Source: Rahnella sikkimica (GTDB taxonomy: Bacteria > Pseudomonadota > Gammaproteobacteria > Enterobacterales > Enterobacteriaceae). Taken from it: DNA of 64,000 bases. The position numbers and the translations under genes were made by a program. The notes below the pieces were generated by a model. It was not told where the DNA came from. It did not search any database and worked only from the letters and a program-made list of their open reading frames with translations. Positions 50,401 through 62,929 of the stretch are shown here, piece after piece. The stretch lies in assembly GCF_002951615.1 (NCBI RefSeq), contig NZ_CP019063.1, positions 248,001 through 312,000 on the forward strand. Direction: 5' to 3'. The stretch's first letter is position 1; each line of letters opens with the position of its first letter.

Positions 50401-53400
50401 TCCCCCAGCGCGCTCAGTTGCAGGCTGCCATTCGATGCAATCAGCCCCGCATTCAGGTTATCCAGTGAGCTGTTGCTTTTCGCGGCCAGCTGCGTTTGCG
50501 CCTGAAGCGTGCTGCCGGCGTTGACGATATGACCCGCGTCGAGATTGACGGTATTCCCGGAAATCACGCTGCCGGTGACGGCATTCATGTCATTGGCGGA
50601 AAGATACAGTTTTGGCGCAAGAACGGTCTGGCCGTTGACGGTGGTTTTTTCCCACCAGACGATACTTTTGGTCAGCGCCGCGACCTGTTCAGACGACAAA
50701 CTAACGCCCAGTTGCAGGCCAAGACCGGCCTGCTGGTCGGCCGCGTTGTCGATCAGATACTGCATCTGCGCCAGGTCAGAACCGGTGCCGCCGACGTAGC
50801 GGTTACCGGTCTGGCTGAGCACCGCATTACTGACGTAGCGGGTATCAAACGCCGCATCGCCGAGGAATTTGTAGTCGTAATCCGGCGTCAGTTTCAGCCG
50901 GTCCATAAAGTAGGCCGAACCGATGAATTTGCTCTCGTCGGTATAGACGGGTGCTGTTTCAATACGCGGACTGGAGGGTGTGCCGGGCTGAACGGCCGGG
51001 TTGACGACTTTGCCTGCCACCGGCGTGCCGGAAAGAGACGCAAAGGTCAGCGCCGTACTGCCCGGTGTGGCCTGTTTGCCGACGGCGGATACCGCAGACG
51101 TTGGGCGAGCAAGGTAATCATTCAGGGCATTGAACAGCGACGGATCGGTTTTACCGATGCTGCCAAGCTGCGGATTTGTGGTGATCAGATACGGGCTGGA
51201 CGGATCCTGACTCGCCACAAACAGGCCATTATTGCCGGTCGGCAGCGGGTAATCGGTCAGCGCCGCGCCCCGGTTACCGATTTGCTGCAAAGCATTGCTG
51301 ACGGAATCAGTCCACTGCACAGATCCGACAGTCAGGTTTTTACCCGCCGCCAGTTGCTGACTCTGCACACCGCCGACCTGTTGCAGGCCTGATGGTCCGC
51401 TTATCCCCGGCGCGCTGATGACGTGTGATAAGCCACCTGCGTTCGCCGTCGTCGTGGTGTTACTGATGTTGTTGCTGAAGCTGGCGTTGACCGCGCCACC
51501 CGCCTGAATGACTGAGCGGAGGCCTTCTCCGGTAGTGATCGTTTCGTAAGTCGGTCCTTCCGTCAGTTTGTAGGTAAACTGATCCCCAAGATCCGTTCTG
51601 TAGTCGACTCCTCTTTTTTTCCCTTTCCTGATGTCAGGAATAAGCGTCGCATCTTTTTGCAATGTCCCTGTAGTACCCTTGTACTGATAAGTCAGGTATT
51701 CATTCTCAATACTGTTTTCATAGGACTGATTGTTAAGATTATTTCCGGAGAGACTGATATTACCGCCAGCCAGTATATTGCTGGCGATGTTATCCAAAGT
51801 TCCGACTGAAACATTCAGATCACGGTTTGACGCTATGCGCCCTGCGCCGCCATTAGCACTGGCAGTCACTGTCGAGCTTCCAACAAGGAATTTTCTGTCT
51901 GATGCTTCTTTCGTCGGGGCTAAACCTACGTAGGTATATTCTTCCTCAGCGCCATCACCTTTACCGTTGCTTCCTCCCGTATGCCGCAAACCGGTTGCTG
52001 TATACACACCGATTTCGTCATCATCCAGAACACCGAGTTTGATGTTCATTGTGGCCTGCCCCAGCGTCGCTGGAGAATTTGCCGCGGCCTGATACGAACT
52101 CGACGAACTCAACCCATCGCGCTGATTCAGCAGATGGCCGGTATTGATGGTGATATCACCGTTGGTGGTTTCGATATCCCCCGAGGTATTGACGACTTCA
52201 CTGTTGGAGTTGCCCGCCGCATCCCGCTGCATCCACAGGCTGTTGCCCGCCAGAATGTCGCCGTAGTTGTTATGGATGCTGTCGGCCAGCAGTTGCATAT
52301 TGTTACCGGCATACAGCAGCGCGCTGTTGCCCAGCTGACCCGCGGCTGACATCACGACGTTGCCTGCGCCACCGACAAAACCGCTGTTGTTCAGCACGCC
52401 GCGACTGGCGAGGTGGATATCACCGCCGGACTGCACGCTGCCGCTGCCATTGAGTGTGATGTTGTTCGCCTCCACGCCCACCGTACCGCTGCCGCCGCGC
52501 AGCTGGCCGTTGTTGACGAAGTTACCCGTAGAACTGAGCTGAATGCCGTTGCCCTGCAAAGTGCCCAGCACGTTGAGATCGCCCTGCGTACTGAGATTCA
52601 GGTTTTGCCCCGCCGCAAGCTGGCCTGTCTGGGTGAAGCCCGAGCCGAGTTGCAGCGTCATATCACCCAGTGCCAGCAGGCTGCCCGACTGATTAAGTGA
52701 CGGTGTCACCAGCGTCAGATTGCCGGCGCTGTAGAGTTTACCGCCCGCCTGGTTGTCGGCGTTTTGCACGTTCAGCCCCAGCGTCTGGCTGCCCAGAACG
52801 GTGCCGGTGTTGTGCAAGGCGTTCCCGGTCAGTTGCAAACGGTCGCCCTGAAGTTGCCCCTGATTGGTCATCTGCGACACGTTTACCGTACTGTCGCCCT
52901 GCCCGGTCAGCGTGCCGCTGTTGTTCAGCGTTCCGCCGGACATCGTCAGCCCCTGCGCCTGCAAAACACCCGTATTCGTCAGCGTGGGGGCCGACACCGT
53001 CAGGCGGCCGCCGGTCAGCAAGGTACCCTGATTATTCAGGTTATCGGAAAGCGTGAGATGGCTGGTGCCGTCGCCCTGCAACTGCCCCTGATTGAGCAGC
53101 GACTGCGCGCCTAAATCTAACGTTCCCTGGCTGCGCAGCGTGCCGCCGCTGAGGTTAGTGATGCCGTTTTGTACCGTACCCTGCAGGCTTTGCTGGCCCT
53201 GTAGCTGCCCGCCGTTCGAAAGACTGTTGGTCGTGAGCGTCAGGTTATTAGCCTGAATGTTGCCGCTGTTAGTGATATTTCCGGCGTTCAGCGTACTGGT
53301 GCCGCCGCTGAGTAATGTCCCGCCCTGCTGAATCTGTAGCTGACCACTGAGCGTTGCCGCCAGTGCGCTGACGCCGCTGATCCCGCCGTTGCTGGTAAGC

Positions 53401-56400
53401 GATCCGCCTGTCAGGCTGAGATTATCCGCCGACCAGGTGCCCTGATTATTAAGGCTGGCAGCCTGCAAAATGGCGAGTCCGGTGGAGACAATTTTGCCCT
53501 GTGCCTGGGTATTCAGTGCGCCGGTCAGATTAAGACTGACTTTTGTCGCAGTCTGGATGGCACCGTTGAGATCTAACTGACTGGCGTGTAAATCCGCGCT
53601 TCCGGCCTGCCAGTTGCCGTTGTTGGTGACGTGCCCGGCCGTGACGGTGAGTGCGCCCTGCGTCAGCATTTTGCCGGACGTGGCGTTGGTGAGATCTTGC
53701 CCGAGCTGAGCCGTCAGGCTTTTCAGGCCAATCAGGTTGCCGCCGTTATCAGCCGAACCGGCGGTCACGGCGAGCGTACCGCCCTGAATTTGCCCCTGAT
53801 TGGTGACATGAGAAGCGGTAACTGTCGCGTTTTTATCACTGAGCAGCTGGCCGCTGTTCTCCAGCGTCGCAGCGTTCACCGTGGCATCGCCGGAGGAAAG
53901 CAGGCTGCCGGTATTGGTCAGATCACCCTGCATCTGTGCGTTAAGGCCATTCGTGCCCAGCGCTGTCCCGCCGTTGGTCAGAGTGTTACCGGTCAGGTTC
54001 AGCTGGCTGCCCTGCAACCGGCCCTGATTTTGCGTCCCGGCAGAATTGACGGTGAGCGTGCCGCCTGAAATCACCTGTCCCTGCGCGCCGTTATTCAGCG
54101 TGCTGGACGTCAGCGTGGTATCCCCGTTCCCCTGTACCAGACCGGTGTTGCTGATACCGCTGGCATTCACGCCAACGGTTTTCGCCGCCAGCGTACCGTT
54201 ATTGGTTAACGTCGGTGACGTCACAGTCAGGCCGTTACCCGCCGAGATCACCCCGTTGCTCTGGTTGGTCAAACTGGTTTTGGCATGAATACCCAGATCG
54301 CCCGCCGATATGCTGCCCTGATTGTCCAGCGTATTGCCTTCGAGGTTCATCAGGTTCTGCGCGCTCAGGCTGCCTTGCTGATGCAGGATTCCGGCATTAA
54401 GATGCAGGCCGTCGTCCGCGGTGATCGCGCCGCTGTTCGTCAGCGTCGTCGCGCTGATATCGACATGATCAGCGCCGAGCGTGGCGGTGTTGGTCAGGGT
54501 TCCCGCGCTGATTGTCAGCGCCCCCGGCGTCACCAGTTTACCGCCCAAATCTGCACTTTCAGACGCACTGATCCCCAACGCGTTTTTGCCCTGCGTTTGC
54601 GAGTCGTTGCCCGTGGTCAGTTGTTGCGTGTTCAGCGCCATGTTGCCGTTGGCGGTAAGAAAACCGTTCAGGCTGGCGCTGCCCGCACTGAGGTTCACAT
54701 CGCCCTGACTGGTTTGCACCGAACCCGCCTGGCTGGTCAGTTGGTCCGCCGTGAGATCTGCGCCCTGCGTACCGGTGAGCGTGCCCCCCAGATCCGCCTG
54801 CGCGGTTTTCAGCGTCAGTTTGCCGTCAGCCAGTAATGTGCTGGAATCGCCGGTCACGACACTGTCACGGACATTCAGCGCCAGATCGCCGTGGGTTCCG
54901 GCCAGCCCCTGGTTGTTCAGCTGATTCAGGGTAAAGGTCTGGTCATCGCCGGACTGCGCCGTGCCGTTGTTGTTGAAGGTGTCGCCGTTAAGCTGCTGCG
55001 TGCCCAGTGACTGCAAAAGACCGTTGTTGTTCAGGGTGCTGAAACTGAACTGCCCGTTGCGGTTGGCGGCGAGCGTGCCCGAGTTGTTGTAATCACCCGA
55101 GGTGAAGTTCAGGTCGCGCCCGGCAATCAGACTCCCCGACCACTGACCGCCATGTGCAATATTCGACATGATGTCGTTCTGCGCGGACGTTTTACCGCCC
55201 TGCGCGGCGTTCAGGCGATCAGCGGTGATGGCGAGATTGTTGCCCGCACGGGTGACGCCATCGAGTTGCTGCTGCCTGGCGGATAACTGCATATCTCCCG
55301 CAGACGCCAGCGAACCGCTGCTTGTGACCTGCAATGCGCCGCCGCTGGCCTCCAGCGTTTTGCCGTCCAGCGCACCGTTGATCGTGGAAGCGTGGCTTGC
55401 CGTCAGGGATACATCTTTGTCGCTGTGGATACTGCCCGGTGCGCCGACGGAAAGATCCGTGGCGTTCAGACCTACATTGCCTGTCGTTGAAATCTGGCCG
55501 TTCAGTGCCTGCTGCCCGGCGGTAAGCTGAATATCACCGAGGCTGGTGATCTGCGCGTTTTGTCCGGCGTTCAGGGAATTTGCGTTGAGATTCAGGCCAT
55601 TTTTTCCGGTCAGCGCGCCGTCGACGTTCATCTGCCCGCCGCCGATAGTCAGCCGGTCACCGGCAAACAGTGAACCTTGTTTTCCCACGGCGAGCTGCTC
55701 TGCAACCTGCAATCCCAGCGCCTTTTGCGAACCGATAAGCCCCTGGCTGTCGAGCGAGTTCGCGGTAATATTTTGTTCGCCGCCGGACTGAATTTTACCC
55801 GTGTTGCTCAGTCCGGTGGCGTGCAGGGTCTGATTGCCCTGCGCCTGAATCAGGCCATTATTGTTAAGTTTTTGCGCGGTAACGTCCGTGTTGCCTGACG
55901 CCGCCAGCGTCCCGTTATTGGTCAGTCCGGCGGCATTCAGCGCCAGATCGCCCCCCGCCGTCAGGCCACCGTTCCATACCCCGTTATTCCCGGCGCTGGC
56001 CTGTACATTCCCGGTGGCATAAACCTGCGCGCCGCTGGCCGAGTTCAGTGAACCGCTGCCCAGTTGCAGGTTTTGTCCGGCACGCAGATTGCCGCCCAGC
56101 ATGGCGCTTTCGCTGGCCTGAATATCAGCATCTAAGCCGGACTGAATTTGCGAACCGGCGGCGGTGGTCAACTGACCAAAATGTCCGGTCAGCTGACTGT
56201 CGCCGGAAAGCAATCCGCCCAGCTGTGCATTACCGGCATTCAGGGAAAGATTTCCCGCGCTGGTGATGGCGGAGTCGCCGGTTGTGCTGAGCGAACCGAA
56301 ATTCAGGCTGCTGCCCTGTTTACCGGTGATCTGACCGGCAATATTCGCCTGTGCGGCGGTGATCCCTAATGCACCGCCGGTCGTCACCGAACCGTTCGCG

Positions 56401-57803
56401 CCCTGCGTCAGATCCTGCTTCGCCGTCAGCTGCAACGCGCCATCTGCGGCGATTGCGCCGTTATTGTGCAGGCTGTCGGCCTGAATTTGCTGCGTGCCTT
56501 TCGCCTGAATCGCACCGCTGTTCTCCAGCGTCGTGGCCTGAAGAGTCTGTGTCTGCGCCTGCAGCGTGCCGGTGTTGGTCAGGTGCTGCGTGGTGAGATT
56601 CGCGTTACCGCCGGCGGCGATCAGCCCGTTATTAGTCAGATCACCCGCGCCGAGGCTGAGATCTTTACCCGCCGTCAGGCTGCCCTGCCATTGCCCGCCG
56701 TTACCTGCTGCCGCACTGACGTTCCCGGCGGCAGAGACCTTCGCCGCGCTCCCCGACGTCAGCTGTCCCGTGACCAGCGTCATATTCCCACCGCTGGTGA
56801 CCTGACTGCCCTGCACCGCCAGTTGCCCCTGGCTGTTGAGCGTCATATCGCCGCCCGACTGCTGTGCGCCGTTAAGGGCAATCTCCTGTGCATTGGCCGT
56901 CAGTTTGCCGGTGGCCGTCGCATTGTTCAGCGTCAGTTTCCCGCTGGCGTCAATCTGCATATCGCCAACGGACGCGTTCAGGTTGCCGAGGTTGACCCCA
57001 ACGCCCTTGTCGCTGGAGACCAGATGAATACGGTTGGCGTACATGCCGCCCAGCGCACCGGTGTCGATGGCCACCGACGGCACGCCTGCGCCGGATACCG
57101 GCGTAGCATTGCCCTGCGCATCCACACGATTTGCCCCCAAAGTGACGTTCAGGTCTTTGGCATACAACCCGGCATTAATCTGTGCAGCGCGGGAAATCAG
57201 CGAAAATGAGTCGCTCTGGCGGGCGTCCAGCCCCTGGCCTTCGACCGTGATCGCGCCCTGAGTGACATCGAGAGATTGCAGCGAACCGTCTGCCCCCAGC
57301 ACCGGTTTGCCCGTGGTTAACGTGGCGTTGGGGGTATTGAGGAATCCGCAGCCGTTACAGGTGATCCCGTACGGGTTAGCCACCATGACGTTCGCGGCTT
57401 TACCGGCGACTTCCATGTAGCCATTAAGCTGCGAAGGGTTCGATGACACCACTTCGTTAATGATGCCCTTTGCTTCCTGACCTGCGGTAAGATTGGGGTT
57501 GTTTTGGATCAGACCGCCGAGCTGAGTTTGCGTAAGTTTGCCGGTGGCATTGTTGAGGATGAGGCCCTGCTGGCCGACGTTAAAATCGGTGTATTTATTG
57601 TGCGAAATCCCGGCCTGATTCGGGGTGGCAATGTTCACCACCGGCACGCCGTTCCCGGCCTGATCGGTGCGGGTGTTACCATCGGCCACCGTCACGCCCG
57701 CCGCGAATGCGGGCACCACCGGCTGCCAGACCAGCCAGCACATCAGTCCGTACGCCAGCGCCTTACGCCATAACGCAACAGGTTGTTCTTTCAACGCTTT
57801 CAT
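47442..57803 (-). CDS. cdiA: CdiA, giant contact-dependent inhibition exoprotein (frameshifted before toxin)
   Basis: 3,453 residues from the ATG at 57803 (AAGGA 8 nt upstream; the frame opens 6 codons earlier). Order: extended signal peptide with basic n-region (to about AFAAG); two-partner-secretion domain (about 40-290, with [12 protein letters not shown]); about 1,500 residues of Asn/Gly/Leu filamentous-haemagglutinin repeats; a distinct central region (about 1,900-2,330, receptor-binding-region-like, with [13 protein letters not shown] and [12 protein letters not shown]); a second repeat block to about 3,300; then the pretoxin start. It is exported through CdiB and carries a C-terminal toxin. 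The frame ends early (LSAEISPGR) because of a missing C at 47473-47475. Repeats 20 bp behind cdiB form an operon. Confidence 0.93.
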   Translation of the reverse strand: MKALKEQPVALWRKALAYGLMCWLVWQPVVPAFAAGVTVADGNTRTDQAGNGVPVVNIATPNQAGISHNKYTDFNVGQQGLILNNATGKLTQTQLGGLIQNNPNLTAGQEAKGIINEVVSSNPSQLNGYMEVAGKAANVMVANPYGITCNGCGFLNTPNATLTTGKPVLGADGSLQSLDVTQGAITVEGQGLDARQSDSFSLISRAAQINAGLYAKDLNVTLGANRVDAQGNATPVSGAGVPSVAIDTGALGGMYANRIHLVSSDKGVGVNLGNLNASVGDMQIDASGKLTLNNATATGKLTANAQEIALNGAQQSGGDMTLNSQGQLAVQGSQVTSGGNMTLVTGQLTSGSAAKVSAAGNVSAAAGNGGQWQGSLTAGKDLSLGAGDLTNNGLIAAGGNANLTTQHLTNTGTLQAQTQTLQATTLENSGAIQAKGTQQIQADSLHNNGAIAADGALQLTAKQDLTQGANGSVTTGGALGITAAQANIAGQITGKQGSSLNFGSLSTTGDSAITSAGNLSLNAGNAQLGGLLSGDSQLTGHFGQLTTAAGSQIQSGLDADIQASESAMLGGNLRAGQNLQLGSGSLNSASGAQVYATGNVQASAGNNGVWNGGLTAGGDLALNAAGLTNNGTLAASGNTDVTAQKLNNNGLIQAQGNQTLHATGLSNTGKIQSGGEQNITANSLDSQGLIGSQKALGLQVAEQLAVGKQGSLFAGDRLTIGGGQMNVDGALTGKNGLNLNANSLNAGQNAQITSLGDIQLTAGQQALNGQISTTGNVGLNATDLSVGAPGSIHSDKDVSLTASHASTINGALDGKTLEASGGALQVTSSGSLASAGDMQLSARQQQLDGVTRAGNNLAITADRLNAAQGGKTSAQNDIMSNIAHGGQWSGSLIAGRDLNFTSGDYNNSGTLAANRNGQFSFSTLNNNGLLQSLGTQQLNGDTFNNNGTAQSGDDQTFTLNQLNNQGLAGTHGDLALNVRDSVVTGDSSTLLADGKLTLKTAQADLGGTLTGTQGADLTADQLTSQAGSVQTSQGDVNLSAGSASLNGFLTANGNMALNTQQLTTGNDSQTQGKNALGISASESADLGGKLVTPGALTISAGTLTNTATLGADHVDISATTLTNSGAITADDGLHLNAGILHQQGSLSAQNLMNLEGNTLDNQGSISAGDLGIHAKTSLTNQSNGVISAGNGLTVTSPTLTNNGTLAAKTVGVNASGISNTGLVQGNGDTTLTSSTLNNGAQGQVISGGTLTVNSAGTQNQGRLQGSQLNLTGNTLTNGGTALGTNGLNAQMQGDLTNTGSLLSSGDATVNAATLENSGQLLSDKNATVTASHVTNQGQIQGGTLAVTAGSADNGGNLIGLKSLTAQLGQDLTNATSGKMLTQGALTVTAGHVTNNGNWQAGSADLHASQLDLNGAIQTATKVSLNLTGALNTQAQGKIVSTGLAILQAASLNNQGTWSADNLSLTGGSLTSNGGISGVSALAATLSGQLQIQQGGTLLSGGTSTLNAGNITNSGNIQANNLTLTTNSLSNGGQLQGQQSLQGTVQNGITNLSGGTLRSQGTLDLGAQSLLNQGQLQGDGTSHLTLSDNLNNQGTLLTGGRLTVSAPTLTNTGVLQAQGLTMSGGTLNNSGTLTGQGDSTVNVSQMTNQGQLQGDRLQLTGNALHNTGTVLGSQTLGLNVQNADNQAGGKLYSAGNLTLVTPSLNQSGSLLALGDMTLQLGSGFTQTGQLAAGQNLNLSTQGDLNVLGTLQGNGIQLSSTGNFVNNGQLRGGSGTVGVEANNITLNGSGSVQSGGDIHLASRGVLNNSGFVGGAGNVVMSAAGQLGNSALLYAGNNMQLLADSIHNNYGDILAGNSLWMQRDAAGNSNSEVVNTSGDIETTNGDITINTGHLLNQRDGLSSSSSYQAAANSPATLGQATMNIKLGVLDDDEIGVYTATGLRHTGGSNGKGDGAEEEYTYVGLAPTKEASDRKFLVGSSTVTASANGGAGRIASNRDLNVSVGTLDNIASNILAGGNISLSGNNLNNQSYENSIENEYLTYQYKGTTGTLQKDATLIPDIRKGKKRGVDYRTDLGDQFTYKLTEGPTYETITTGEGLRSVIQAGGAVNASFSNNISNTTTTANAGGLSHVISAPGISGPSGLQQVGGVQSQQLAAGKNLTVGSVQWTDSVSNALQQIGNRGAALTDYPLPTGNNGLFVASQDPSSPYLITTNPQLGSIGKTDPSLFNALNDYLARPTSAVSAVGKQATPGSTALTFASLSGTPVAGKVVNPAVQPGTPSSPRIETAPVYTDESKFIGSAYFMDRLKLTPDYDYKFLGDAAFDTRYVSNAVLSQTGNRYVGGTGSDLAQMQYLIDNAADQQAGLGLQLGVSLSSEQVAALTKSIVWWEKTTVNGQTVLAPKLYLSANDMNAVTGSVISGNTVNLDAGHIVNAGSTLQAQTQLAAKSNSSLDNLNAGLIASNGSLQLSALGDINNIGSSIAGQTVALASVSGDINNVTQAQQWNAAPATSKSKTAQLTFSDTQTGDVASISATGGLALTAGNSINNTGARLSAGSDLQLIALNDINITGNALSTSKSTAKTSAQTTGSQASEVSAGGSLQASAGNNLTVAGSAVTAKGDTTLAAVNDINLDAMDKSSHQTSGKNRTDDNNATRTVVSSGGDLALSAGRDLNSQAAQLTADLNASLSAGRDVNLNAQQTSTYSETNGNKSVSIRENVGQEGTTVVSGGGTQIKAGQDVNAHAASVTAKQDISVNAGRDVNLDTATESNYAYDEKTKTKKHLLSSTTTHTISEDSSSQEKGSLLSGDNVAVTAGNNLLVKGSSVVGDGNVALNAGKNVDIVAATNTESSWRLSETKKSGLMGTGGLGITLGTSKTRHELKEQGATQSQSVSTVGSTAGNLSITAGSQAHISGADLVAAKDMSLTGDSVVIDPGHDRRSSDEKFEQKSTGLTLALSGAVADAVNSAIAATQSAKQESDGRLAALQATKAALSGAQAMLAKQQANVSADPNNGVGISISLTSQQSKSSQHQQSDTVNGSTLNAGDNLSITATGKGSDTHSGDIAIGGSQLKAGGNTSLNAANDILLTGAATTQETTGKNSSSGGGVGLSFGVGSGSAGLSIFASVNGAKGNDKGNGTSWSETTLDSGGDVTLNSGRDTTLSGAQVNGDKVTVDAGRDLTITSLQDSDDYKSKQTSFGAGGSFTFGSMSGSGYINVSQDKMNSTYDSVAEQSGIYAGKGGFDINVGNHTQLNGGVIASQGTADKNLLDTGTLGFSDIGNEADYKVSHSGISLSAGNGASMVSNAISNVGNVLAGLNGKGHAEGTTQSAVANGTIVIRDAANQQQSVADLSRDTDHANGSISPIFDKEKEQKRLQASQLVGEIAGQMTDIVNTYGDIKALEALGGVPEGMSTEEREQYLNTLRNSDAYQDEIKNYGIGSDNQMVVQALSGVLQGLSAEISPGR

Positions 57804-57823
57804 CCCCGAATTCCTTCTCATCT

Positions 57824-59524
57824 TTACAGTGCAAAGCCGATACGGTAGTAGACCGTGACGCGGTCCGGCGACAATGAATCCGGATAGCGCAGCGGCCAGC
57901 CAACGGTAAACTGGCTGGAGAAATGTGCATTAGTACTGGCAAGTCCGACCGCTGCGCCCCATAAGGTGCCGGCCGCGGCCGAATCGTGATTGCTGTGTTG
58001 CAGGTATCCGCCGTCGAGCGCCGTGATACTGCTGATTTGCCCCAGCCCCGGTAACGTGAACAGCTGAGCGTCGAGTTCATTTCGCCAGTAGCCGCCGTTA
58101 TCGCCGGAGAGGTACTGTTCTTTGAAACCGCGAACCGAGCTTTCACCGCCAATCGTCAGACGTTCGCTGCCGTAGAGACGGTCGTCGCCCCACTGCCCGT
58201 AGGCGCTGGTCAGCCAGGTGATACGTTGCGTCACCGGGCGGTAGTAACTGGAAGAGAGCGTCCATTTTGAAAATTCAGCACGCGGCGCATCAGGAGATTT
58301 TCCCCCGTCACTTTCTCCCCCAAACCACGGCACGCCGTGGCTGAAGGCAGGGTTCAGCGTGGCGTATCCGCCCCAGAGTTTCTGGCTGTGGTTGATACCT
58401 GCGGTCCAGCTGGTCAGGCTGCGCGTGCTGCTTTCCAGCGGCGCATCGTTGAGGTAATTGCGGTTGAGCCGGTGGGTGAGTCCGACGCTGGCGGCAGTTT
58501 TCATTTCGCCATTTCGGAACAGGACGCGTGAGAGCGTAAAACGGTGTGACTGGCTGTCGCCGCTTGAACGCCAGAGATATCCCTGTGATTCAATCGTGCT
58601 GAGATAATCGCTGTAGCTGTAGTTGTAATCGAATAACCAGTACCCGTAAGGCAGACTGACGCCGGCCTGCACGCTTTTGGCGTCGTGATCGCTCGCCCAG
58701 TCCGAGCTGCGCGCGGTGCTGACAAACCACTGGTCGGCCAGACCGAGCAGGTTATTACCGGTCACCGAGCCGTTAAGCTGCCCGGTACCGGTACTTTTTT
58801 GCCCCGAGTTATCAAAACCGATGCTGGCCTGAAGCGGAAACTCCGGCGTGGACGTCAGGTTGACAACGGAATAACCCGGCTGAGTGCCCGGCTGGATTTC
58901 GATCTGCACCGGCGTTTTGCGCAACCGGTTTATCTGCTCCATCCCCTGCTCGATATCGCGCAGGTTCAGAATTTTACCCGTAAGACCCGGAAACGCCATT
59001 GTCAGCATCGCACCGCGCTGATTTTCCATTTTGATGGCTTCAAGTTTGCCTTCCATCACCGTCAGGCTTAGCGTGCCGGACGACAAATCCTGTTCGGTCA
59101 GAAACGCACGGCTGGTGATAAAGCCCTGCCCGATGTACCAGTCGGAAACCTGTTTCACCAGCGTATTAATCTGGCCAATGCCGAGGCATTTTTGCAGATA
59201 AGGCTGAATCAGTTTTTGCTGCGCCCGGGCGGGCAGATGGTCTGCGCCGAGAAGCGTGATGGAATGGATTTCAAAACACGGGCCACCGGGCTGGGGTGAT
59301 ATTGGCGGTGCGGGCGTGACTGGCGTACTGCGCTCCAGTTCCTGACGCTGCTGCTGGTTCTGCTGAAGAAGTTGCCGCTGCTGTTGCTCGATACTGTCGC
59401 GGTCGGCGGGGCTGAGTGATGCAGCGTTTGTCGCAAAGGGGATCAGTAACGTTAGCGCCGCTAAAAGACTGATATTCCGGCGTCCGGAACGTCGAAAAAG
59501 AGTAACAAGACTTATGATTTCCAT
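57824..59524 (-). CDS. cdiB: CdiB, two-partner secretion outer-membrane transporter
   Basis: 566 residues, the ShlB/FhaC/HecB family. A signal peptide (to about TNAAS) and a Gln-rich plug-helix linker are followed by POTRA domains (about 80-230, [20 protein letters not shown]) and a 16-strand barrel with [12 protein letters not shown] (VRGF lid-lock motif) near 470. It ends in [11 protein letters not shown]. It folds and exports CdiA across the outer membrane. First gene of cdiBA(I), with cdiA 20 bp behind it. Appears intact. Confidence 0.95.
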   Translation of the reverse strand: MEIISLVTLFRRSGRRNISLLAALTLLIPFATNAASLSPADRDSIEQQQRQLLQQNQQQRQELERSTPVTPAPPISPQPGGPCFEIHSITLLGADHLPARAQQKLIQPYLQKCLGIGQINTLVKQVSDWYIGQGFITSRAFLTEQDLSSGTLSLTVMEGKLEAIKMENQRGAMLTMAFPGLTGKILNLRDIEQGMEQINRLRKTPVQIEIQPGTQPGYSVVNLTSTPEFPLQASIGFDNSGQKSTGTGQLNGSVTGNNLLGLADQWFVSTARSSDWASDHDAKSVQAGVSLPYGYWLFDYNYSYSDYLSTIESQGYLWRSSGDSQSHRFTLSRVLFRNGEMKTAASVGLTHRLNRNYLNDAPLESSTRSLTSWTAGINHSQKLWGGYATLNPAFSHGVPWFGGESDGGKSPDAPRAEFSKWTLSSSYYRPVTQRITWLTSAYGQWGDDRLYGSERLTIGGESSVRGFKEQYLSGDNGGYWRNELDAQLFTLPGLGQISSITALDGGYLQHSNHDSAAAGTLWGAAVGLASTNAHFSSQFTVGWPLRYPDSLSPDRVTVYYRIGFAL

Positions 59525-59767
59525 ATCCGGGCAAGTTTCCTGATCATCACAGCTTAACTGCCCGCCTCAAAAACCCGGCGTCAGAAAAGACTGTGGCTTT
59601 GAATTATGATTGAAGATTCAGCTCCTATCGGCATAGCGGGGGTTCTCCTTTAGCGGTTTTTGGAATACAAGTGTTTCTAAATGTATATTTATGAATGACG
59701 TGGAAATATTAATAAATATGGTGAGTAAGGTTATTTGAAAGGAATAACAAACAGGCTAAATCAGAAA

Positions 59768-59798
59768 GCAGCCTCAGGATCTGCACTGAGGCTGCATT
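59768..59798 (-). terminator. Terminator of the NlpA-type binding-protein gene
   Basis: GCAGCCTCAG (59768-59777) pairs perfectly with CTGAGGCTGC (59786-59795), followed on the minus strand by TTTCTGATTT, 10 bp after the stop codon. Confidence 0.85.
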
Positions 59799-59805
59799 CT
59801 TGTCA

Positions 59806-60645
59806 TTAACTCTTCGCTGCCGCGACCGGTAACACCGATCCCTTAAACTTCTCTTTAATAAACTCTGCGACCTGCGGCGATTCCAGATCTTTCGCCAGTT
59901 GTTTAATCCGCGGGTCGTTTTTAAGTTTTTCGGTCGTCACCAGAATATTCGCGTAAGGATTCCCTTTGGCGCTCTCCAGCCCCAGTGCATCTTTCGCCGG
60001 GTTCAGCCCTGCTTCCAGCGCGAAGTTGCCGTTAATCACCGCCAGATCGACATCCGGTAAAGAACGCGGAATTTGCGGGGATTCCACTTCCAGAATCTTC
60101 AGGTTTTTCGGGTTAGTCGCGATGTCACGCGGCGTGGCCTGATTTTTCGCCGGATCGGTGAAGCCTGCTTTCAGCGTAATCAGCCCCTGACTTTGCAGTA
60201 AATACAACGCGCGGCTGAGATTGGTTTCGTTATTGGGTACGGCGACGGTGCCATTTTGCGGTACTTCTGCATAGCTTTTGTGACGGCTGGAATAAACACC
60301 GAGCGGCTCGATATGCACCGTCGCGGCGACTTCAAACTTCTCTTTCAGCGCCTTTTCCTGCGACAGCAAATACGGGACATGCTGGAAATAGTTGGCATCC
60401 ACATCGCCGTGCGCCAGCAGTTCATTCGGGTTCACCCCGCTCGGAATTTCGATCACTTTAAGATTCAGACTTGGGTCGATTTTCTGCACATACGCCAGAA
60501 TTTCCGCATGAGGCACCGGATCGGCCTGCACGCGCAACGGCTCTGCCGCCCAGGCGGACAAGGAGGAAAGCAATGCTGCAACAGCCGTCAGACGAGCGGC
60601 AATAGAAAGCGATGTAGAAACCGGCAAAGCGATATTTTTCAGCAT
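59806..60645 (-). CDS. MetQ/NlpA-family solute-binding protein
   Basis: 279 residues from the ATG at 60645 (AGGGA 6 nt upstream, better than the ATG two codons earlier). The signal peptide ends near SAWA-AEP with no lipobox Cys, so it is a soluble periplasmic protein. The family is clear from VQADPVPHAEILAYVQ, VDANYFQHVPYL, VAVPNNETNLSRALYLLQ, then VINGNFALEAG and NPYANILVT. Relatives bind methionine and deliver it to MetNI. The partner ATPase and permease are not next to it here. Confidence 0.9.
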   Translation of the reverse strand: MLKNIALPVSTSLSIAARLTAVAALLSSLSAWAAEPLRVQADPVPHAEILAYVQKIDPSLNLKVIEIPSGVNPNELLAHGDVDANYFQHVPYLLSQEKALKEKFEVAATVHIEPLGVYSSRHKSYAEVPQNGTVAVPNNETNLSRALYLLQSQGLITLKAGFTDPAKNQATPRDIATNPKNLKILEVESPQIPRSLPDVDLAVINGNFALEAGLNPAKDALGLESAKGNPYANILVTTEKLKNDPRIKQLAKDLESPQVAEFIKEKFKGSVLPVAAAKS

Positions 60646-61038
60646 AGACATTCCCTAAAATTAACTTTTTTAATTGAGGTGATGGTTTTAATTGAGGTGA
60701 TAGCGCCCTGCGGATTAACCCGGACAAAATCTATGCTGACATATTTAGTCGCCGTGACTTATACGCATTTCTCCCATGGATATCTGGAAAATTGAGATAA
60801 GCATTAATTAATAAATAGGGAAAAACAGTCCACTAAGTGATTTCGTTAATTACCATGAGAGTCACTTTACTATTTCCACCGTTGTGACGGGCTTAACAGA
60901 ACGCCTTTTAATTTTGGTTTAACTTCCACGCGTTAATTTTTATCCTATTGATTACAAACATATTTATTAGAATGATATTTCAGTGAAATAACAACTCTCT
61001 GGTAAATACTTCCGCCAACATGTTAAGGGACTTTCAGT
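60646..61038. other. Divergent intergenic region between binding-protein gene and vgrG
   Basis: About 390 bp, AT-rich in the right half. It holds the tandem repeat listed next. Promoters of both genes must lie here. No Met-box-like AGACGTCT seen. Confidence 0.4.
60668..60701. repeat. Direct repeat, 2 x 16 bp
   Basis: TTTTAATTGAGGTGAT occurs at 60668-60683 and again at 60686-60701, separated by GG. It sits 20 bp upstream of the binding-protein start, in its likely leader or promoter. Confidence 0.8.
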
Positions 61039-62093
61039 ATGGCGATTAACGGTACCCGTTTTACCTTTACGTCAGGTGAACTGCCTGAAGACACCTTTGT
61101 CGTTATTAATTTTGATCTCTCGCAGTCGCTCTCAACCCTGTTTTGTCTCAACGTCACCTTAGCAAGCAGGAAGCCTGCGATTAGTTTTGAAAACCTGCTC
61201 GATGAAACGGCAACATTAACCGTCTGGCAAGGCGAAGAGGTGCAACGACGTATTCGCGGCATAGTGACGCTCTGTGAACAGGGCGATACCGGTAAACATC
61301 AGACGCTCTATCAGCTCACCGTATACCCCGAGTTCTGGCGCAGCGGACAACGACAAAACTGCCGTAGCTTCCAGAATCAGGATATCGCATCCATTTTCGA
61401 TACCCTGCTCAGGGAAATGGGTATCACGACTTATGAAATGCGCTGCCGTTCTCCGCATCCGGCGCGAGAATTCTGCGTTCAGTTTATGGAAACTGACTTT
61501 GCGTTTATCTCACGGCTTGCCGCTGAAGAAGGAATTTGCTTCTTTGAAGATGAATATATTGACAGTAATACGCAGAATCTCGTTTTCGCCGATCACTGTT
61601 TATCCATGAGCTCAATCGGCGCGATCCCTTACAACCCCAATACGGCTTCGGAAGCGGACACTTATTGCATCAATAATTTCACGCGTGGTGCCAGAATTCG
61701 CCCTGCGAAAGTCACGACGAAAGATTACACATTTACGGCCCCGCGCTGGCATGGGCAGTTTGAAAATCGCCGCGTGGCAACACCTTATCAACGCACAAAT
61801 TATGAAATTTTTGACTATCCCGGCCGTTTCAAGGATGTCCAGCCGGGTACGGACTTTGCCAATACCCAGCTGGCAGGCTGGCGTAACGATGTCGATTTTG
61901 TCAATGGCATCACCAATTCCGCTCAATTACAGCCCGGACTGGCTTTCACACTGGCCGATCATCCGCGTGATGAACTCAATACCAGTTGGCAAATTGTCTC
62001 CAGCCAGATGCACCTATGCGTCCCGAGATCCTGAAAGCAGCGGCAGGCGAAGGTTCCGTATTCGTTTCTCACTGCCCGCTGGAGGATAAATAA
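61039..62093 (+). pseudogene. vgrG: vgrG fragment: gp27-like half only
   Basis: 330 in-frame residues of VgrG: FTFTSGELPEDTFVVINFD, then YPEFWRSGQRQNCRSFQNQD, VQFMETDFAFISRLAAEEGI, and NYEIFDYPGRFKDVQPGTDF. It then breaks at SSQMH. In another frame KAAAGEGSVFVSH follows, as expected of VgrG near residue 345, and then a stop at 62091. The OB-fold and needle-like spike of normal VgrG (300 or more further residues) are missing. AAGGG precedes the start. It cannot tip a type VI needle in the usual way. Confidence 0.8.
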
Positions 62094-62094
62094 T

Positions 62095-62916
62095 ATGGAT
62101 CCGGTTCGCTATGCGATTATTGATGGCGCAATAGAGAGTGAATTGCTGAGCTTTCTTGCGACACAGTCCCCGCCACACTGTTGTTTATATTCGCCACCGG
62201 TTCAGCCAGAACTGCTGGCTTCCGCGCCCTATCTGGTACAGGTGACGGCAGAAGTTGAAGAATGGCTAAAATTCAAAACGACGCCCTGGGGCATAACATT
62301 ATATTCATCGCAAAATTTGCACCCGCTGTTGCAGCATCTTCGCCAGTATCTGTGGGTGAAAATTCCGCAACAAGAAAAACCGGTGTTGATGCGTTTCTAC
62401 GTCCCGAGAATCATCTGGAATTTATTAACGATATTAACGCCGAGGCAGCACAGTATTTTCATCAGCCCGATGAGCAAGGTCATGACTGATTATGATGATA
62501 CTCATCAGGAAGAAAACTACGATTCAGGTGCTGGTGTAAATTCAGTACAGGAATCAGAGATGCTGATAATAAGTCCCTGGCAGTATAAAAAGTTAAATCA
62601 GCTCACACAGAAAAACTACATAAGGAAGTTGGCAGGTTATATTCAGTCCTGTTATGAAACAGAACAAACAACCCCTGTTCCTGAGAAAGAAACGCTTTAT
62701 CATCGTGCGGAGGATTACCTCAATTATTGTCATTCCTTCGGTATTATTGACAACCGCTCAGTTCGCGGGATTACTTTTCTTTTCCTTAAACAAGGTATAG
62801 ATGACAGCAATAATGCACCCGAAAAATGGGAAGATCTTCTGAGCATTCAGGATACGTCGGTTTATTATCGGGTAGAAAAGTTGTTATTACAGGAACTGGG
62901 TTATATTCCCGAGTAA
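62095..62916 (+). CDS. DUF4123 type VI effector adaptor
   Basis: 273 residues. The DUF4123 head is clear: RYAIIDGAIESELLSFLATQ, APYLVQV, WGITLYSSQNLHPLLQHLRQ and VLMRFYVPRIIWNLLTIL. The C-terminal 120 residues are helical. Such adaptors (Tap/TEC) load a cargo effector on VgrG. It starts one base after the end of the vgrG fragment (TAATATG), which suggests translational coupling, and is followed 13 bp later by the putative effector gene. Confidence 0.88.
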   Translation: MDPVRYAIIDGAIESELLSFLATQSPPHCCLYSPPVQPELLASAPYLVQVTAEVEEWLKFKTTPWGITLYSSQNLHPLLQHLRQYLWVKIPQQEKPVLMRFYVPRIIWNLLTILTPRQHSIFISPMSKVMTDYDDTHQEENYDSGAGVNSVQESEMLIISPWQYKKLNQLTQKNYIRKLAGYIQSCYETEQTTPVPEKETLYHRAEDYLNYCHSFGIIDNRSVRGITFLFLKQGIDDSNNAPEKWEDLLSIQDTSVYYRVEKLLLQELGYIPE

Positions 62917-62929
62917 GGATACTAAAATT

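Noticed and set aside
48000..57700. Long plus-strand frames antisense to cdiA
   Set aside because: They follow the cdiA repeats in a complementary frame and have no starts or families of their own.
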